A stretch of DNA of 64,000 nucleotides from Chryseobacterium sp. Lineage in GTDB: Bacteria > Bacteroidota > Bacteroidia > Flavobacteriales > Weeksellaceae. The notes below the pieces were generated by a model. It ran no database searches. It was not told where the DNA came from and saw nothing but the letters and a program-made list of their open reading frames with translations. The position numbers were made by a program, and so were the translations under genes. The DNA lies in contig NZ_JARBTK010000008.1 of the NCBI RefSeq assembly GCF_029240215.1, positions 1-64,000 on the forward strand. The letters run 5' to 3'. This document shows positions 7,827-16,776 of the stretch, one piece after another (the stretch's first letter is position 1; each line of letters starts with the position of its first letter).

Positions 7827-8591
7827 TCAATGACAATTCGCATTATGCGGATGTGTGCTGTGGTCTCCCGGCAAATGACATTCACCATTGTTGTCTTTAG
7901 AAATCGTCATCGCTTCAGCTCTCGGAGAAATGTAAGGAATACCCAATTCTAAACCTCTTACGATGAACAGACCTCCAAGAATAATCATAATGACCGGAAC
8001 TGCTTTTAAAATCTTAAGTCTGAACGCCTGATTCATCAGGTTTCCGACCAAAACTACGGTAAACATGAATGGAAGTGTTCCCAAACCGAATAAAGCCATA
8101 TATGAAGCTCCCTGCCAAATTCCACCGGATGCTAAACTTGCAGTTAAAGCCATGTAAACCATTCCGCAGGGAAGAAATCCGTTGAGAATTCCTGTAGTGA
8201 ATCTTGAGCGGTAATCTGCCTTCTGTAAAAGTTTTCCTAAATTGGATTTTACTTTAAACAAAAATTTAGAAAAGAAAGGAATTTTTGAAGCAAAATCTTT
8301 CCCTCCAAATGAAAATAAAGCCATTACAATCAACAGAATTCCTACTGCAATTGTCAAATACTGTTGAAAACCCGCCATTTCAAAACCTTCGCCGATAATT
8401 CCTAAAATTCCGCCTAATAAAGCATAGGTGAAAATTCTTCCGAACTGATAGGTTAAATTCTGAAGATAAAAATTAGTAGACTGTTTTTTCGTTAATCCCA
8501 TCGATAATGCAATAGGACCACACATTCCGATACAGTGAAAACCGGAAGCAAAACCTAAAGCGATTGCCGATATTACAAGTGCTATTTCCAT
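7827..8591 (-). CDS. SafE/TauE-type membrane protein of the cbb3 oxidase locus
   Basis: A 254-residue integral membrane protein with about six or seven hydrophobic segments, beginning MEIALVISAIALGFASGFHC. The pattern GFHCIGMCGP near the N-terminus and GFLPCGMVY in the middle is typical of the 'sulfite exporter TauE/SafE family' protein found beside cco genes in Bacteroidota and related to cytochrome-biogenesis/copper-handling transporters. The last 20 residues are rich in His, Asp and Cys, a likely metal-binding tail. It overlaps the upstream FixH gene by 10 bases, so it is the last gene of the ccoGH-type transcript. A role in metal supply or oxidase assembly is inferred from position. Confidence 0.75.
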   Translation of the reverse strand: MEIALVISAIALGFASGFHCIGMCGPIALSMGLTKKQSTNFYLQNLTYQFGRIFTYALLGGILGIIGEGFEMAGFQQYLTIAVGILLIVMALFSFGGKDFASKIPFFSKFLFKVKSNLGKLLQKADYRSRFTTGILNGFLPCGMVYMALTASLASGGIWQGASYMALFGLGTLPFMFTVVLVGNLMNQAFRLKILKAVPVIMIILGGLFIVRGLELGIPYISPRAEAMTISKDNNGECHLPGDHSTHPHNANCH

Positions 8592-9034
8592 ATCACATCA
8601 TAGTCGAGTCGATAGTCTGTCTTGTCGATAGTCCACATCAATCGTAACGTATAATTTCCTTTTGTTAAAACTTTTGCAGGAATGGTAAATGATTGATTGG
8701 CATCAAGCTGCTCAGATCTTTTGATGTCTAAATTCTGATCATCAGATCTGTTTAGTACAAATTTAATCTTAGAATTTGCGTTGTTGATATTTTTAGGAAA
8801 AGTCAAAGTAATTCCTGATGCATTCTGAGAAAATGCAGGTTTTTCTTTCAAAGTATCTGCTCTTCTCTTTGCATCGATTACGGTTTGATATTCCAGCTCT
8901 TCTTCGTAATACTTATCGGTTACCATTTCGGAATTTTTTTGTCCGTTAGGAAATAAGAAAAGCATGGATAAAATAAATATAATAAAAGAACCAAGTGCTA
9001 TCAATACACCGTGTCCCCAAGTGAAATTTTTCAT
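8582..9034 (-). CDS. ccoH: FixH/CcoH family protein, cbb3 oxidase assembly
   Basis: A 150-residue protein with one N-terminal transmembrane helix (about residues 8-27) after MKNFTWGHG, then a periplasmic domain of beta-strand character. The pattern of a short anchor, a 'TDKYYEEELEYQ' block and a domain ending in a Trp-rich DYRLDYDVIW strand fits the FixH family, which is needed to assemble or stabilise the cbb3 oxidase. It lies 12 bases downstream of ccoG and overlaps the SafE-type gene, so the three are co-transcribed. Confidence 0.8.
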   Translation of the reverse strand: MKNFTWGHGVLIALGSFIIFILSMLFLFPNGQKNSEMVTDKYYEEELEYQTVIDAKRRADTLKEKPAFSQNASGITLTFPKNINNANSKIKFVLNRSDDQNLDIKRSEQLDANQSFTIPAKVLTKGNYTLRLMWTIDKTDYRLDYDVIWK

Positions 9035-9046
9035 TTTTAAAAAAAA

Positions 9047-10501
9047 TTAAAATTGTAATTTAAATGGTCCTTCGAAATACGTTTCATAAGAATCTATAAG
9101 CTCACCTTTCATGTCATAAACACCGATGGTGATATTTTGTTTAGACAATTTCATGGCATCTTCCGGGAAACTTATATTAATCGTTCCTTTTGTGATCTTA
9201 TCTCTGTTTACTGTAATTTTGCTTGATGCACTGGAGCTGATTTCGCCTCTTGCAGGTTCTATCACTTTGATGGTAACGATTTTTTTATCGTTGGTCTTAT
9301 TCAGGAAAGTATAGTTGTACGTATTGGTGATTTTTCCTTCTCTTACAAAGAATGTACTTCCTGCAGGTTTAATGAATTTAGCTTCCATCTCGCCGCGACT
9401 TGATAAAAGATACCCTAAGAACCCTACCAATACAACAAGAACAATGGCAAAGCCTTTCATTCTTCCGGTAAATTTATATGGAGCTCCGGTTTCTATTTCT
9501 TTTTCTGATGCATAACGTACCAAACCTTTTGGTAAGCCTACTTTTTCCATGACTTCATCACATGCATCGATACAAGCGGTACAGTTAATACATTCTAATT
9601 GCTGTCCGTCTCTGATGTCGATTCCTGTAGGACAAACGACCACGCATTGATAACAATCAATACAATCGCCTTTTCCGGCGGCTTTCCGGTCTTCACCTTT
9701 TCTCCATTTCGAACGGTTTTCACCTCTGTTGAAATCGTAAAAAACATTGATTGTTTCTTTATCGATCAAAACTCCCTGCAATCTTCCATATGGACAAACC
9801 AATGTACAAACCTGCTCTCTGAACCATGCAAACACAAAATAAAATGCTGCGGTAAAAAGAATCATCACGATAAAATTGGTAGGATGTGCAAAAGGACCAT
9901 CAGAAACAATATTGAGTACCTGTTCGTAACCCACAATATACATAAACATAAAGTGCGTAATGATCAATGAAATGACAACGTAGATTGACCATTTCAGGCT
10001 TCTCTTCCAGATTTTTTCACTGTCCCATTCTTGTCTGTCAAGCTTCATCTGCTTATTTCGGTCTCCTTCAATCAGATATTCAATTTTACGAAAAATAGAT
10101 TCCATAAAAATTGTCTGAGGGCATATCCACCCGCAGAAAATTCTTCCGAATGCAATCGTAAAAATGATTATAAATAGGAGAGACGCAATAGCTCCTAAAG
10201 TAAGGATGAAAAAGTCCTGAGGATAAAAAGGCTGTCCAACAATGAAAAACTCTCTATCAATTACATTAAATAAAAAGAAAGGATTCCCGTTGATTTTTAT
10301 AAACGGTACAATGAAATAAACTGCCAGTAATAAATAACTGACGATGTTTCGGTAATTGGTGTATTTACCTTTTGGTTTTTTAGGAAAAACCCATTTTCTT
10401 TTTCCGGATTGTTCCATTGTTCCTATAGAGTCTCTATAGGTTTCAGGATCTAAAACCTGTCCCTGTCCGCCGCGTAGAATTTCTACTTCTTTTTCTGACA
10501 T
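9047..10501 (-). CDS. ccoG: CcoG/FixG/RdxA family polyferredoxin, cbb3 oxidase biogenesis
   Basis: A 484-residue inner-membrane protein with several transmembrane segments. Cys motifs are CGWICP (about residue 125), CTLVCP (about 230) and two 4Fe-4S ferredoxin motifs, CIDCYQCVVVCP (about 282) and CINCTACIDACD (about 303). A further transmembrane helix is followed by a C-terminal immunoglobulin-like periplasmic domain (about 370-484), as in other CcoG proteins. CcoG is a cupric reductase that helps deliver copper to the CcoN active site. It is separated from ccoP by about 100 bases holding a hairpin, so it may have its own promoter. Confidence 0.9.
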   Translation of the reverse strand: MSEKEVEILRGGQGQVLDPETYRDSIGTMEQSGKRKWVFPKKPKGKYTNYRNIVSYLLLAVYFIVPFIKINGNPFFLFNVIDREFFIVGQPFYPQDFFILTLGAIASLLFIIIFTIAFGRIFCGWICPQTIFMESIFRKIEYLIEGDRNKQMKLDRQEWDSEKIWKRSLKWSIYVVISLIITHFMFMYIVGYEQVLNIVSDGPFAHPTNFIVMILFTAAFYFVFAWFREQVCTLVCPYGRLQGVLIDKETINVFYDFNRGENRSKWRKGEDRKAAGKGDCIDCYQCVVVCPTGIDIRDGQQLECINCTACIDACDEVMEKVGLPKGLVRYASEKEIETGAPYKFTGRMKGFAIVLVVLVGFLGYLLSSRGEMEAKFIKPAGSTFFVREGKITNTYNYTFLNKTNDKKIVTIKVIEPARGEISSSASSKITVNRDKITKGTINISFPEDAMKLSKQNITIGVYDMKGELIDSYETYFEGPFKLQF

Positions 10502-10532
10502 TTTTAGTGTGGTTTTATTATTAAAAAAGAAA

Positions 10533-10577
10533 AAACATAATTCGTTACTATTTTTAATTTAATAACAAATTATGTTT
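10533..10577 (-). terminator. Hairpin after ccoP
   Basis: Long arms (AAACATAATTCGTTACT and its partner ending TTATGTTT, 15 of 17 positions paired) lie just past the ccoP stop on the minus strand. It probably ends or attenuates the ccoSNOQP transcript before ccoG. Confidence 0.55.
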
Positions 10578-10601
10578 AATCATATATTTTTAAGTTTTAA
10601 T

Positions 10602-11480
10602 TTACTGTTTCTCCCACTTTGCTTCATCACCGTAAGCTGGTGCACCGCCTTGAGCAGGAGTAATTGGTGGCTGTTCCTGGTTGATGTGATATACATACGC
10701 TGCAACATTCTGAATGTCTCTTCCTGTAAGTACACCATTTTTACCCCAAGCCTGCATTGCAGTTCCTGTAACACCATTTTCAACAACGTGGAAAACGTTT
10801 TTGAATAATGTTTTTTCAGGTTGGTTGTGCCAGAAGTTATCTGTAAGGTTAGGACCGATACCTCCTTTACCACCGTCTGAGTGACAAGAGACACAGTTGG
10901 TTTTGAAAACTTCCTCACCTGCTGCGATATTGTCTTCAGAGAATTCTGCAGTCTCTATCGTCACCTGTGGCTGGGTTTCTTCATACTTTGCAATACTTGC
11001 AATCTGCTCTTTGTATTCAGTTTCATATTCATTTAATGGATGTGCAAAATCTGTGAATGAATAAGCGCAGATATACACTGCACAAAATACCGTTCCGAAC
11101 CAGAATAAACCTACCCACCATTTTGGTAATTGATTATCCAATTCCATGATCCCGTCAAAACCATGATCAATAAGGATATCTTTTTCTTCAGTTTCAGACT
11201 GCTTTTTGAAAGCCGCATCATACTGTCTTTTTAAGAAAGGAATTTTCTTTTCGTTAAGGTATGCTGCTTTTTCTTCTGCAGTTAGTTTTTTGAATTTATT
11301 GTTTTCAATCAAATCTCCGATTGCACTGTGGATGTATGCCAAGATTGCACTGATCACCACAGTTCCCCAGAAATATGGCGAAGCTAAAAACGAATAGCTT
11401 TGTACAAATAGATAATAAAAAACTATCAGAAGTCCTATTATTATCAAGATGTTTACAAAAACTGGTGTTCTTTGTTTCAT
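10602..11480 (-). CDS. ccoP: cbb3-type cytochrome c oxidase subunit III (CcoP), single heme c
   Basis: A 292-residue protein with two N-terminal hydrophobic helices (about residues 8-55), a charged linker, a third helix near 118-138 (WWVGLFWFGTVFCAVYIC) and one C-terminal cytochrome c domain. Only one CxxCH heme motif is present (NCVSCH, about residue 196) with a Met ligand candidate in GTAMQAWG. Proteobacterial CcoP has two such domains, while the shortened single-heme form is usual in Bacteroidota. It passes electrons to the CcoO part of the oxidase. It follows the CcoQ-like gene by 10 bases. Confidence 0.9.
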   Translation of the reverse strand: MKQRTPVFVNILIIIGLLIVFYYLFVQSYSFLASPYFWGTVVISAILAYIHSAIGDLIENNKFKKLTAEEKAAYLNEKKIPFLKRQYDAAFKKQSETEEKDILIDHGFDGIMELDNQLPKWWVGLFWFGTVFCAVYICAYSFTDFAHPLNEYETEYKEQIASIAKYEETQPQVTIETAEFSEDNIAAGEEVFKTNCVSCHSDGGKGGIGPNLTDNFWHNQPEKTLFKNVFHVVENGVTGTAMQAWGKNGVLTGRDIQNVAAYVYHINQEQPPITPAQGGAPAYGDEAKWEKQ

Positions 11481-11490
11481 AATAAATAGT

Positions 11491-11688
11491 TTAATTTTTT
11501 AAATTAAAATCATCTTCATCATCCTCAAGAGGGGCATGCTCTTCTTCTTTGTAATATTTTTTAGGCCTGCTAAAAACATAGATCACCAAAGCAATGAAGA
11601 ACATCATAAAGAAAATCAGAGCCAAAGTTTGATACAAACCTGCATTTTCCGTATTGGATAATATATCTTTAAAGTTCTGAGGAATCAT
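11491..11688 (-). CDS. Small CcoQ-like membrane protein
   Basis: A 65-residue protein with one transmembrane helix (about residues 20-40) flanked by an N-terminal QNFKDILSN stretch and a very acidic C-terminal tail. Its size, topology and position between the catalytic subunit and CcoP match the CcoQ/FixQ slot of cbb3 operons, although sequence similarity to proteobacterial CcoQ is weak. CcoQ stabilises the complex. Spacing is 15 bases from ccoNO and 10 bases from ccoP. Confidence 0.7.
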   Translation of the reverse strand: MIPQNFKDILSNTENAGLYQTLALIFFMMFFIALVIYVFSRPKKYYKEEEHAPLEDDEDDFNLKN

Positions 11689-11703
11689 ATGAGCTTTTAA
11701 TGT

Positions 11704-13965
11704 TTAGTTATTACTAGCTGTTTTTATTTCTGTAGTTTTAATATCTGTACCCAATCTTTGTAGATAAGAGATCAATGCTACGATTTCTTTTTTCTCAAGC
11801 TTTACATCTGGTCTCTTAGCATACTCAGTTTTCAAGTCAGCTGCTTCAAAGAAGATATCTTTTACAATTTTAGCTGCCTGATTGTCTGCCCATTTATCTG
11901 CTGAATCAATCTGAGCTTTTGTATAAGGTACATCAAAAGATTTTTTCATCAGCGTCATTTTGTCGATCATCTTTGATCTGTCTAAGTTAGTTGCAATCAA
12001 CCAAGGATAACGAGGCATGATAGAACCTGCAGATGTAGATCTTGGGTTGTACATATGCTTGTAATGCCATGAACTCGGGTTTTTACCACCTTCTCTATGC
12101 AAATCCGGTCCTGTTCTTTTAGAACCCCAAAGAAATGGTCTGTCATAAATGAATTCTCCTGCCTTTGAATATTGTCCGTTTTTACCGTTAAATCTTACAA
12201 TCTCGTCTCTGAAAGGTCTGATCATCTGAGAGTGACAAGCATTACAACCTTCACGGATGTAAATATCTCTACCTTCCAATTCTAACGGAGAGTAAGGTTT
12301 TACCGCAGAAATTGTAGGTACACTCTTATCCAGTGAAAGCGTAGGAACAATTTCGATTAAACTACCTATAGATATTGTGATGAAAGATAAAATACCTAAT
12401 AAAACCGGCATTCTTTCTAACCAAAGGTGGGTACCTTCTCCTTCTTTTCTTTTCTTGCTGATAATTGCTAAAGCCGGAGCTTCTGCAGGAACTTCTTTTT
12501 GGAATGAGCCTTTTCTAACTGTAGCAAAAACATTGACTACCATCAACAAACCTCCTGAAAGATATAGGAAACCTCCTAAAAATCTTAATTTATAATAAGG
12601 AATAATTGCAGTTACTGTATCTAACCAGTTTTTCCACAATAATGTTCCGTCCGGATTAAATTGTTTCCACATCAAACCTTGAGTGAATCCTGCAATATAC
12701 ATTGGTACTGCGTAGAAAATGATTCCTAAAGTACCTAACCAGAAATGCCAGTTAGCTAATTTTACAGACCAGATTTTTGTTCTCCACATAATCGGTACTA
12801 AATAATAGATCACACCGAATGCCATGAAACCATTCCATCCTAATGCACCTAAATGTACGTGACCGATAACCCAGTCAGTAAAGTGGCCGATTTTGTTGAT
12901 GTTTTTTGTTGCTAAAAGCGGTCCTTCAAAAGTTGCCATACCATAACAGGTAACTGCAACCACGAAGAATTTCAATATTGGGTTTTCTCTTACTTTATCC
13001 CAAGCTCCTCTCAAAGTAAGAAGACCATTTAGCATACCTCCCCAAGATGGAGCAATAAGCATAATAGAGAAACCTGTAGATACTGCCTGTACCCAAGCCG
13101 GAAGAGCTGTGTACTGAAGGTGGTGAGGTCCTGCCCAGATATAAACGAAAATTAATGACCAGAAGTGAATAATTGATAATTTGTAAGAAAATACAGGTCT
13201 GTCAGCTGCTTTTGGTAAGAAGTAATACATCAAACCTAAAACCGGTGTTGTCAATACGAATGCAACTGCATTGTGACCATACCACCACTGAACGATAGCA
13301 TCTTTTACCCCTGCATAAACTGAATAAGATTTCCATCCTGAGAATGATAACGGAACTTCAAGGTTATTGAAGATGTGCAGCATTGCTACCGCGATCCATG
13401 TACCGATATAAAACCAGATTGCTACATACAGGTGTCTTACTCTTCTTTTTGCGATAGTAAGGAACATATTTGCTCCGAATATAATCCAAGAGAATGCAAT
13501 CAATATATCGATTGGCCACTCGTGTTCAGCATATTCTTTTGAGGTGTTGATCCCCATAAAGAATGTGATAAACGTAGCAACAATCATCAACTGCCAAGTC
13601 CAGAAATGTAACCAAGACAATGTATCGCTGTACATTCTTGATTTTAATAATCTTTGTAATGAGTAATAAATACCGGTATAAACGATATTACATACAAATG
13701 CCCAAATAACAGTGTTGGTGTGCAACATTCTTATTCTTCCGAAACCAAACGCACCATGGGTGTTGATCAAACCTTGAATATCACCTGATGACAGACTTTT
13801 TATTGTCGTATCATCGGTCCCGAATAAAAATTCAGGAAGTTCAGGGTAGAAAAGCATTAATGCTGCCGTAAGCCCAAACACGAATCCTATAATTCCAAAA
13901 ACTATGGTCGCGTATAGGAATGCCCGAACAATACTGTTGTCATAACTAAACTTTTGTGTCTCCAT
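11704..13965 (-). CDS. ccoN: cbb3-type cytochrome c oxidase, fused catalytic subunits I and II (CcoNO)
   Basis: A 753-residue fusion. Residues about 1-490 are the heme-copper subunit with 12 or more transmembrane helices and conserved His blocks (WWYGHNAVAF, GPHHLQYTALP, HVHLGALGWNG) for hemes b and CuB. After a linker and one helix, residues about 555-753 are the CcoO-type monoheme cytochrome c domain, with NACHSQMIRPF (about residue 573) and the Met-containing SIMPRYPWL block. Fusion of CcoN and CcoO is typical of Bacteroidota. The enzyme reduces oxygen with high affinity and pumps protons. It starts five bases after the ccoS stop. Confidence 0.95.
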   Translation of the reverse strand: METQKFSYDNSIVRAFLYATIVFGIIGFVFGLTAALMLFYPELPEFLFGTDDTTIKSLSSGDIQGLINTHGAFGFGRIRMLHTNTVIWAFVCNIVYTGIYYSLQRLLKSRMYSDTLSWLHFWTWQLMIVATFITFFMGINTSKEYAEHEWPIDILIAFSWIIFGANMFLTIAKRRVRHLYVAIWFYIGTWIAVAMLHIFNNLEVPLSFSGWKSYSVYAGVKDAIVQWWYGHNAVAFVLTTPVLGLMYYFLPKAADRPVFSYKLSIIHFWSLIFVYIWAGPHHLQYTALPAWVQAVSTGFSIMLIAPSWGGMLNGLLTLRGAWDKVRENPILKFFVVAVTCYGMATFEGPLLATKNINKIGHFTDWVIGHVHLGALGWNGFMAFGVIYYLVPIMWRTKIWSVKLANWHFWLGTLGIIFYAVPMYIAGFTQGLMWKQFNPDGTLLWKNWLDTVTAIIPYYKLRFLGGFLYLSGGLLMVVNVFATVRKGSFQKEVPAEAPALAIISKKRKEGEGTHLWLERMPVLLGILSFITISIGSLIEIVPTLSLDKSVPTISAVKPYSPLELEGRDIYIREGCNACHSQMIRPFRDEIVRFNGKNGQYSKAGEFIYDRPFLWGSKRTGPDLHREGGKNPSSWHYKHMYNPRSTSAGSIMPRYPWLIATNLDRSKMIDKMTLMKKSFDVPYTKAQIDSADKWADNQAAKIVKDIFFEAADLKTEYAKRPDVKLEKKEIVALISYLQRLGTDIKTTEIKTASNN

Positions 13966-13970
13966 ACTAA

Positions 13971-14198
13971 CTATTCACTTTTTTCTTCAATTTTATTATT
14001 TTCTCCTTTTTCCTCTTTATCGTTTTTGTTGCCAGAATCTACCTTTTTATCTTCTTTTACTTCATCTTCAAAAAGTATGCGAACAGCGGGAGATTCATCA
14101 TCCTCAAACTGTCCTTTTCTCGCATTTACTATAAAAACGATCAGGAAAACTGCAGCCAAAGAAGCACTACATAAGATCATTAAATATAGAATATCCAT
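13971..14198 (-). CDS. ccoS: CcoS/FixS, cbb3 oxidase maturation protein
   Basis: A 75-residue protein with one N-terminal transmembrane helix (about residues 4-24, ILYLMILCSASLAAVFLIVF) followed by NARKGQFEDDESPAVRILFE, the conserved 'GQFDD...PA.R.L' signature of CcoS, and a long Lys/Glu/Asn-rich tail. CcoS is needed to insert heme and copper into the catalytic subunit. It is the first gene of the ccoS-NO-Q-P transcript. A promoter and an Fnr-like operator lie directly upstream at 14230-14262. Confidence 0.9.
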   Translation of the reverse strand: MDILYLMILCSASLAAVFLIVFIVNARKGQFEDDESPAVRILFEDEVKEDKKVDSGNKNDKEEKGENNKIEEKSE

Positions 14199-14229
14199 CA
14201 GACAACAAAATTAACCTATTTTCGGGGTT

Positions 14230-14262
14230 CAAAATTAGTGAAAAATAATGACATTAATCACG
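14230..14262 (-). promoter_or_regulatory. Promoter and Fnr-like operator upstream of ccoS
   Basis: On the minus strand the -7 element TAATTTTG is at 14237-14230. The palindrome CGTGATTAATGTCATT is at 14262-14247 and matches 13 of 16 bases of the site upstream of the regulator gene (16756-16771). The layout TGA-N6-TCA is that of Crp/Fnr operators. It covers the place where a -33 element would be, so the site could serve an activator. Confidence 0.5.
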
Positions 14263-14307
14263 AAATAGCGCTTCTTGCTAATTTAAAACCAGTCTAAATA
14301 AGAGCGT

Positions 14308-16692
14308 TTAAGCGGTTTTTCTGAAATATTTGCGGCCAAGAATCCAGGTCGAAAGTGTAGTAAAAGAAATCACCGTGATCGAACTTAGCGGCATTAAGAT
14401 GGCGGCAAATAACGGTGACATATGTCCGGTGACTGCAAAACTCAGCCCTACAATATTGTAAAGAAAACTGATTACGAATGTCAATTTAACAATAGTGATC
14501 GATCCCTTGCAAACGTTCAGATAGTTATCTAGTTGTGATACTTTTTCACCGTTCATAATAACGTCTGAAGATGGCGTAAAGCTGTTGGTGTCATCAGAAA
14601 TAGCGATTCCAACGTTGCTTTGTTTTAATGCTCCGGCGTCATTCAATCCGTCTCCAAGCATGGCTACTTTCATTCCTCCGTTTTGTAAGTCTTGAATGTA
14701 ATTCAGCTTGTCTTCCGGGCTTTGGTTAAATGCCATTGAATTGACATTAGGAATAATTGCTTTAAGCTGATTTTCCTCCGAAGAATTGTCTCCGCTTAAG
14801 ATAAATATCTTGTAAAGATTTAGTTTACTGAAAAGATTTTTCAAGTTTTCGCGGTATTCATTTTTAAAAATAAATTTCCCTAAAAACTCATTGTTTTTAC
14901 TGATGTAAACTGCGGTTTCAAGATTTTTAGATTCCTGATCGTTGTATTTTGCAGAACCTATTTTATATAAATTTCCACGAATGTTGGCTTGGTAACCCTT
15001 TCCTGAAATTTCCACGAAGTTTTCCACAGGGAAATATTCATCATCGATTTCTATAAATTCATAAAGAGATTTTGAAAGCGGATGATTAGAATTTTTAAGT
15101 AAAGTTTTGATATTCAATAAATCAAAGTCAGAAATTTCAGAACCTTCAAATTTGATATTGGTTTTTTTTCTTTCAGTAATCGTCCCGGTCTTGTCAAAAA
15201 CGATGGCGTTGATTTTTGAAATTTTTTCGATCGTCAAAGTATCTTTTACATAGAATTTATTTCGGCCTAAAATTCTCATAATGTGCCCGAAAGTGAACGG
15301 AGAAGAAAGTGCCAATGCACACGGACAAGCGATAATCAGAATTGCAGAAATTACCTGAAACATTTTTTCTAAATCTATAAACAACCAGTAAATCCCTGAG
15401 ATTAAAGCAATACCTAAAATAATGAATGTGAAATATTTACTGATGTTATTGATTAGTGTATCCAGTCCTGTTTCATGTTTTTTAAAAGCTTCTTTGTTCC
15501 AAAGCTGGGTAAGGTAGCTTTGATCTACATTTTTGATCACTTCAAGCTCGAGAGATGAACCAATCTGTTTTCCGCCAGCAAAAATTTTATCCCCGGGCTG
15601 TTTGCTGATACTTTCACTTTCTCCTGTGATAAAACTGTTGTCGATGTTTCCTTCACCATTAATTAAAATAGCATCTACAGGAATGATTTCCTGATTTCGA
15701 ACCAAAATTCTATCTCCGATTTTAATTTCAGAAAGCAAAATATTTTCCTGTTTTCCGCCAAAATCAACTTTGGTAACGGCGATTGGGTAGAACGATTTGT
15801 AATCTCTGTCGTAAGAAAGCGAACTGTACGTTCTTTTCTGAAACATTTTCCCCAGAAGCATAAAGAATAAAAGTCCGCACAAAGTATCAAAATATCCTGG
15901 TCCGTAATCAGTTACCACTTCATAAACACTTCGTCCGAACAGAACGAATATTCCCAAAACAATCGGAACATCAATATTGACGATTTTATTTTTTAAACCA
16001 TACCAAGCTGATTTGTAATAATCTGAAGCGGAATAAAGTACCACAGGAATCGCCAGCAAAAACATCAGAAATCTGAATAAACCCTTATAGTGTTCCATCC
16101 AGACATCTTCACCGCCAATGTACTCCGGAAATGCAAGGAACATTCCGTTACCGAAAGCAAATCCGGCAATTGCCAGTTTTACCAACAAAGATTTGTCTAG
16201 ATGATCTTCGTTTTTTTCGGCAGTTTCTAAACTGATGGCAGGTTTGTAGCCTAAATTGGTTAGAAACTTAGCTAATTCGCTTAATTTTAAATCGTTATGG
16301 TTGAATGAGATCTGTAAGGTCTTTCTCGTAAAGTTAACCTGAGAATATTTGATGTCTTTATGTAAAGTGTGAAGACTTTCTAAAAGCCAGATGCAAGATG
16401 AGCAGTGAATGACAGGAATTTTAAAAGTAACAAGACTCGTGTTTCCTTCGGAGAAATCTGTGATTTTTTCAAAAATTTCAGGAGTATCGAGATAATCAAA
16501 CTGAGAAGAATTTTCATCGCTTGGCCGTATTCCCGCTCTCTTATTTAATTCATAGAAATTACTTAGATTGTTGATATTCAGGATTTCATAGACAGATTTG
16601 CAACCGTTGCAACAGAAAATTTTGTCATCAAAAGGAATTCTTTCCTTTTCTATGTCTTGCCCGCAATGAAAACAGTTCTCGCTCACCTTCAT
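14308..16692 (-). CDS. ccoI: CcoI/FixI-type copper-transporting P1B ATPase
   Basis: A 794-residue heavy-metal ATPase. It begins with a Cys-rich segment (CFHCGQDI, CCNGCKSVYEI), then an HMA domain with a CSSC metal site at about residue 97. Eight transmembrane segments follow, with the CPC copper motif (IACPCALAL, about 459). The phosphorylation motif DKTGT is near residue 500 and the hinge GDGLNDAGALKQS near 680. CcoI-type pumps load copper into the cbb3 oxidase. It lies upstream of ccoS on the same strand with a 109-base gap that carries the ccoS promoter, and is divergent from the Crp/Fnr regulator. Confidence 0.92.
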   Translation of the reverse strand: MKVSENCFHCGQDIEKERIPFDDKIFCCNGCKSVYEILNINNLSNFYELNKRAGIRPSDENSSQFDYLDTPEIFEKITDFSEGNTSLVTFKIPVIHCSSCIWLLESLHTLHKDIKYSQVNFTRKTLQISFNHNDLKLSELAKFLTNLGYKPAISLETAEKNEDHLDKSLLVKLAIAGFAFGNGMFLAFPEYIGGEDVWMEHYKGLFRFLMFLLAIPVVLYSASDYYKSAWYGLKNKIVNIDVPIVLGIFVLFGRSVYEVVTDYGPGYFDTLCGLLFFMLLGKMFQKRTYSSLSYDRDYKSFYPIAVTKVDFGGKQENILLSEIKIGDRILVRNQEIIPVDAILINGEGNIDNSFITGESESISKQPGDKIFAGGKQIGSSLELEVIKNVDQSYLTQLWNKEAFKKHETGLDTLINNISKYFTFIILGIALISGIYWLFIDLEKMFQVISAILIIACPCALALSSPFTFGHIMRILGRNKFYVKDTLTIEKISKINAIVFDKTGTITERKKTNIKFEGSEISDFDLLNIKTLLKNSNHPLSKSLYEFIEIDDEYFPVENFVEISGKGYQANIRGNLYKIGSAKYNDQESKNLETAVYISKNNEFLGKFIFKNEYRENLKNLFSKLNLYKIFILSGDNSSEENQLKAIIPNVNSMAFNQSPEDKLNYIQDLQNGGMKVAMLGDGLNDAGALKQSNVGIAISDDTNSFTPSSDVIMNGEKVSQLDNYLNVCKGSITIVKLTFVISFLYNIVGLSFAVTGHMSPLFAAILMPLSSITVISFTTLSTWILGRKYFRKTA

Positions 16693-16706
16693 AAATTATT
16701 GACTGA

Positions 16707-16714
16707 CAAAATTA
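16707..16714 (-). promoter_or_regulatory. -7 promoter element of ccoI
   Basis: TAATTTTG on the minus strand fits the Bacteroidota -7 consensus TAnnTTTG. The implied start near 16701 puts the Fnr-like operator at 16756-16771 about 62 bases upstream, a class I activator position. No good -33 TTTG is seen. Confidence 0.4.
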
Positions 16715-16725
16715 TAACATTTTTT

Positions 16726-16771
16726 TTTGTTTATCGAGTTAAAATGTTCTATTTTTGTGATAAATGTCATA
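16726..16771 (+). promoter_or_regulatory. Promoter and Fnr-like operator of the Crp/Fnr regulator gene
   Basis: TTTG (16726-16729), 20 bases, then TATTTTTG (16750-16757) is a near-perfect flavobacterial promoter. The palindrome TGTGATAAATGTCATA (16756-16771, TGA-N6-TCA) overlaps the -7 element and the expected start site. That position suggests the regulator represses itself, while the same site can activate divergent ccoI. Confidence 0.55.
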
Positions 16772-16776
16772 TTAAA

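Noticed and set aside
10580..10918. Frame of 112 residues on the same strand as ccoP
   Set aside because: It overlaps the ccoP cytochrome domain in another frame; the heme motif is in the ccoP frame.
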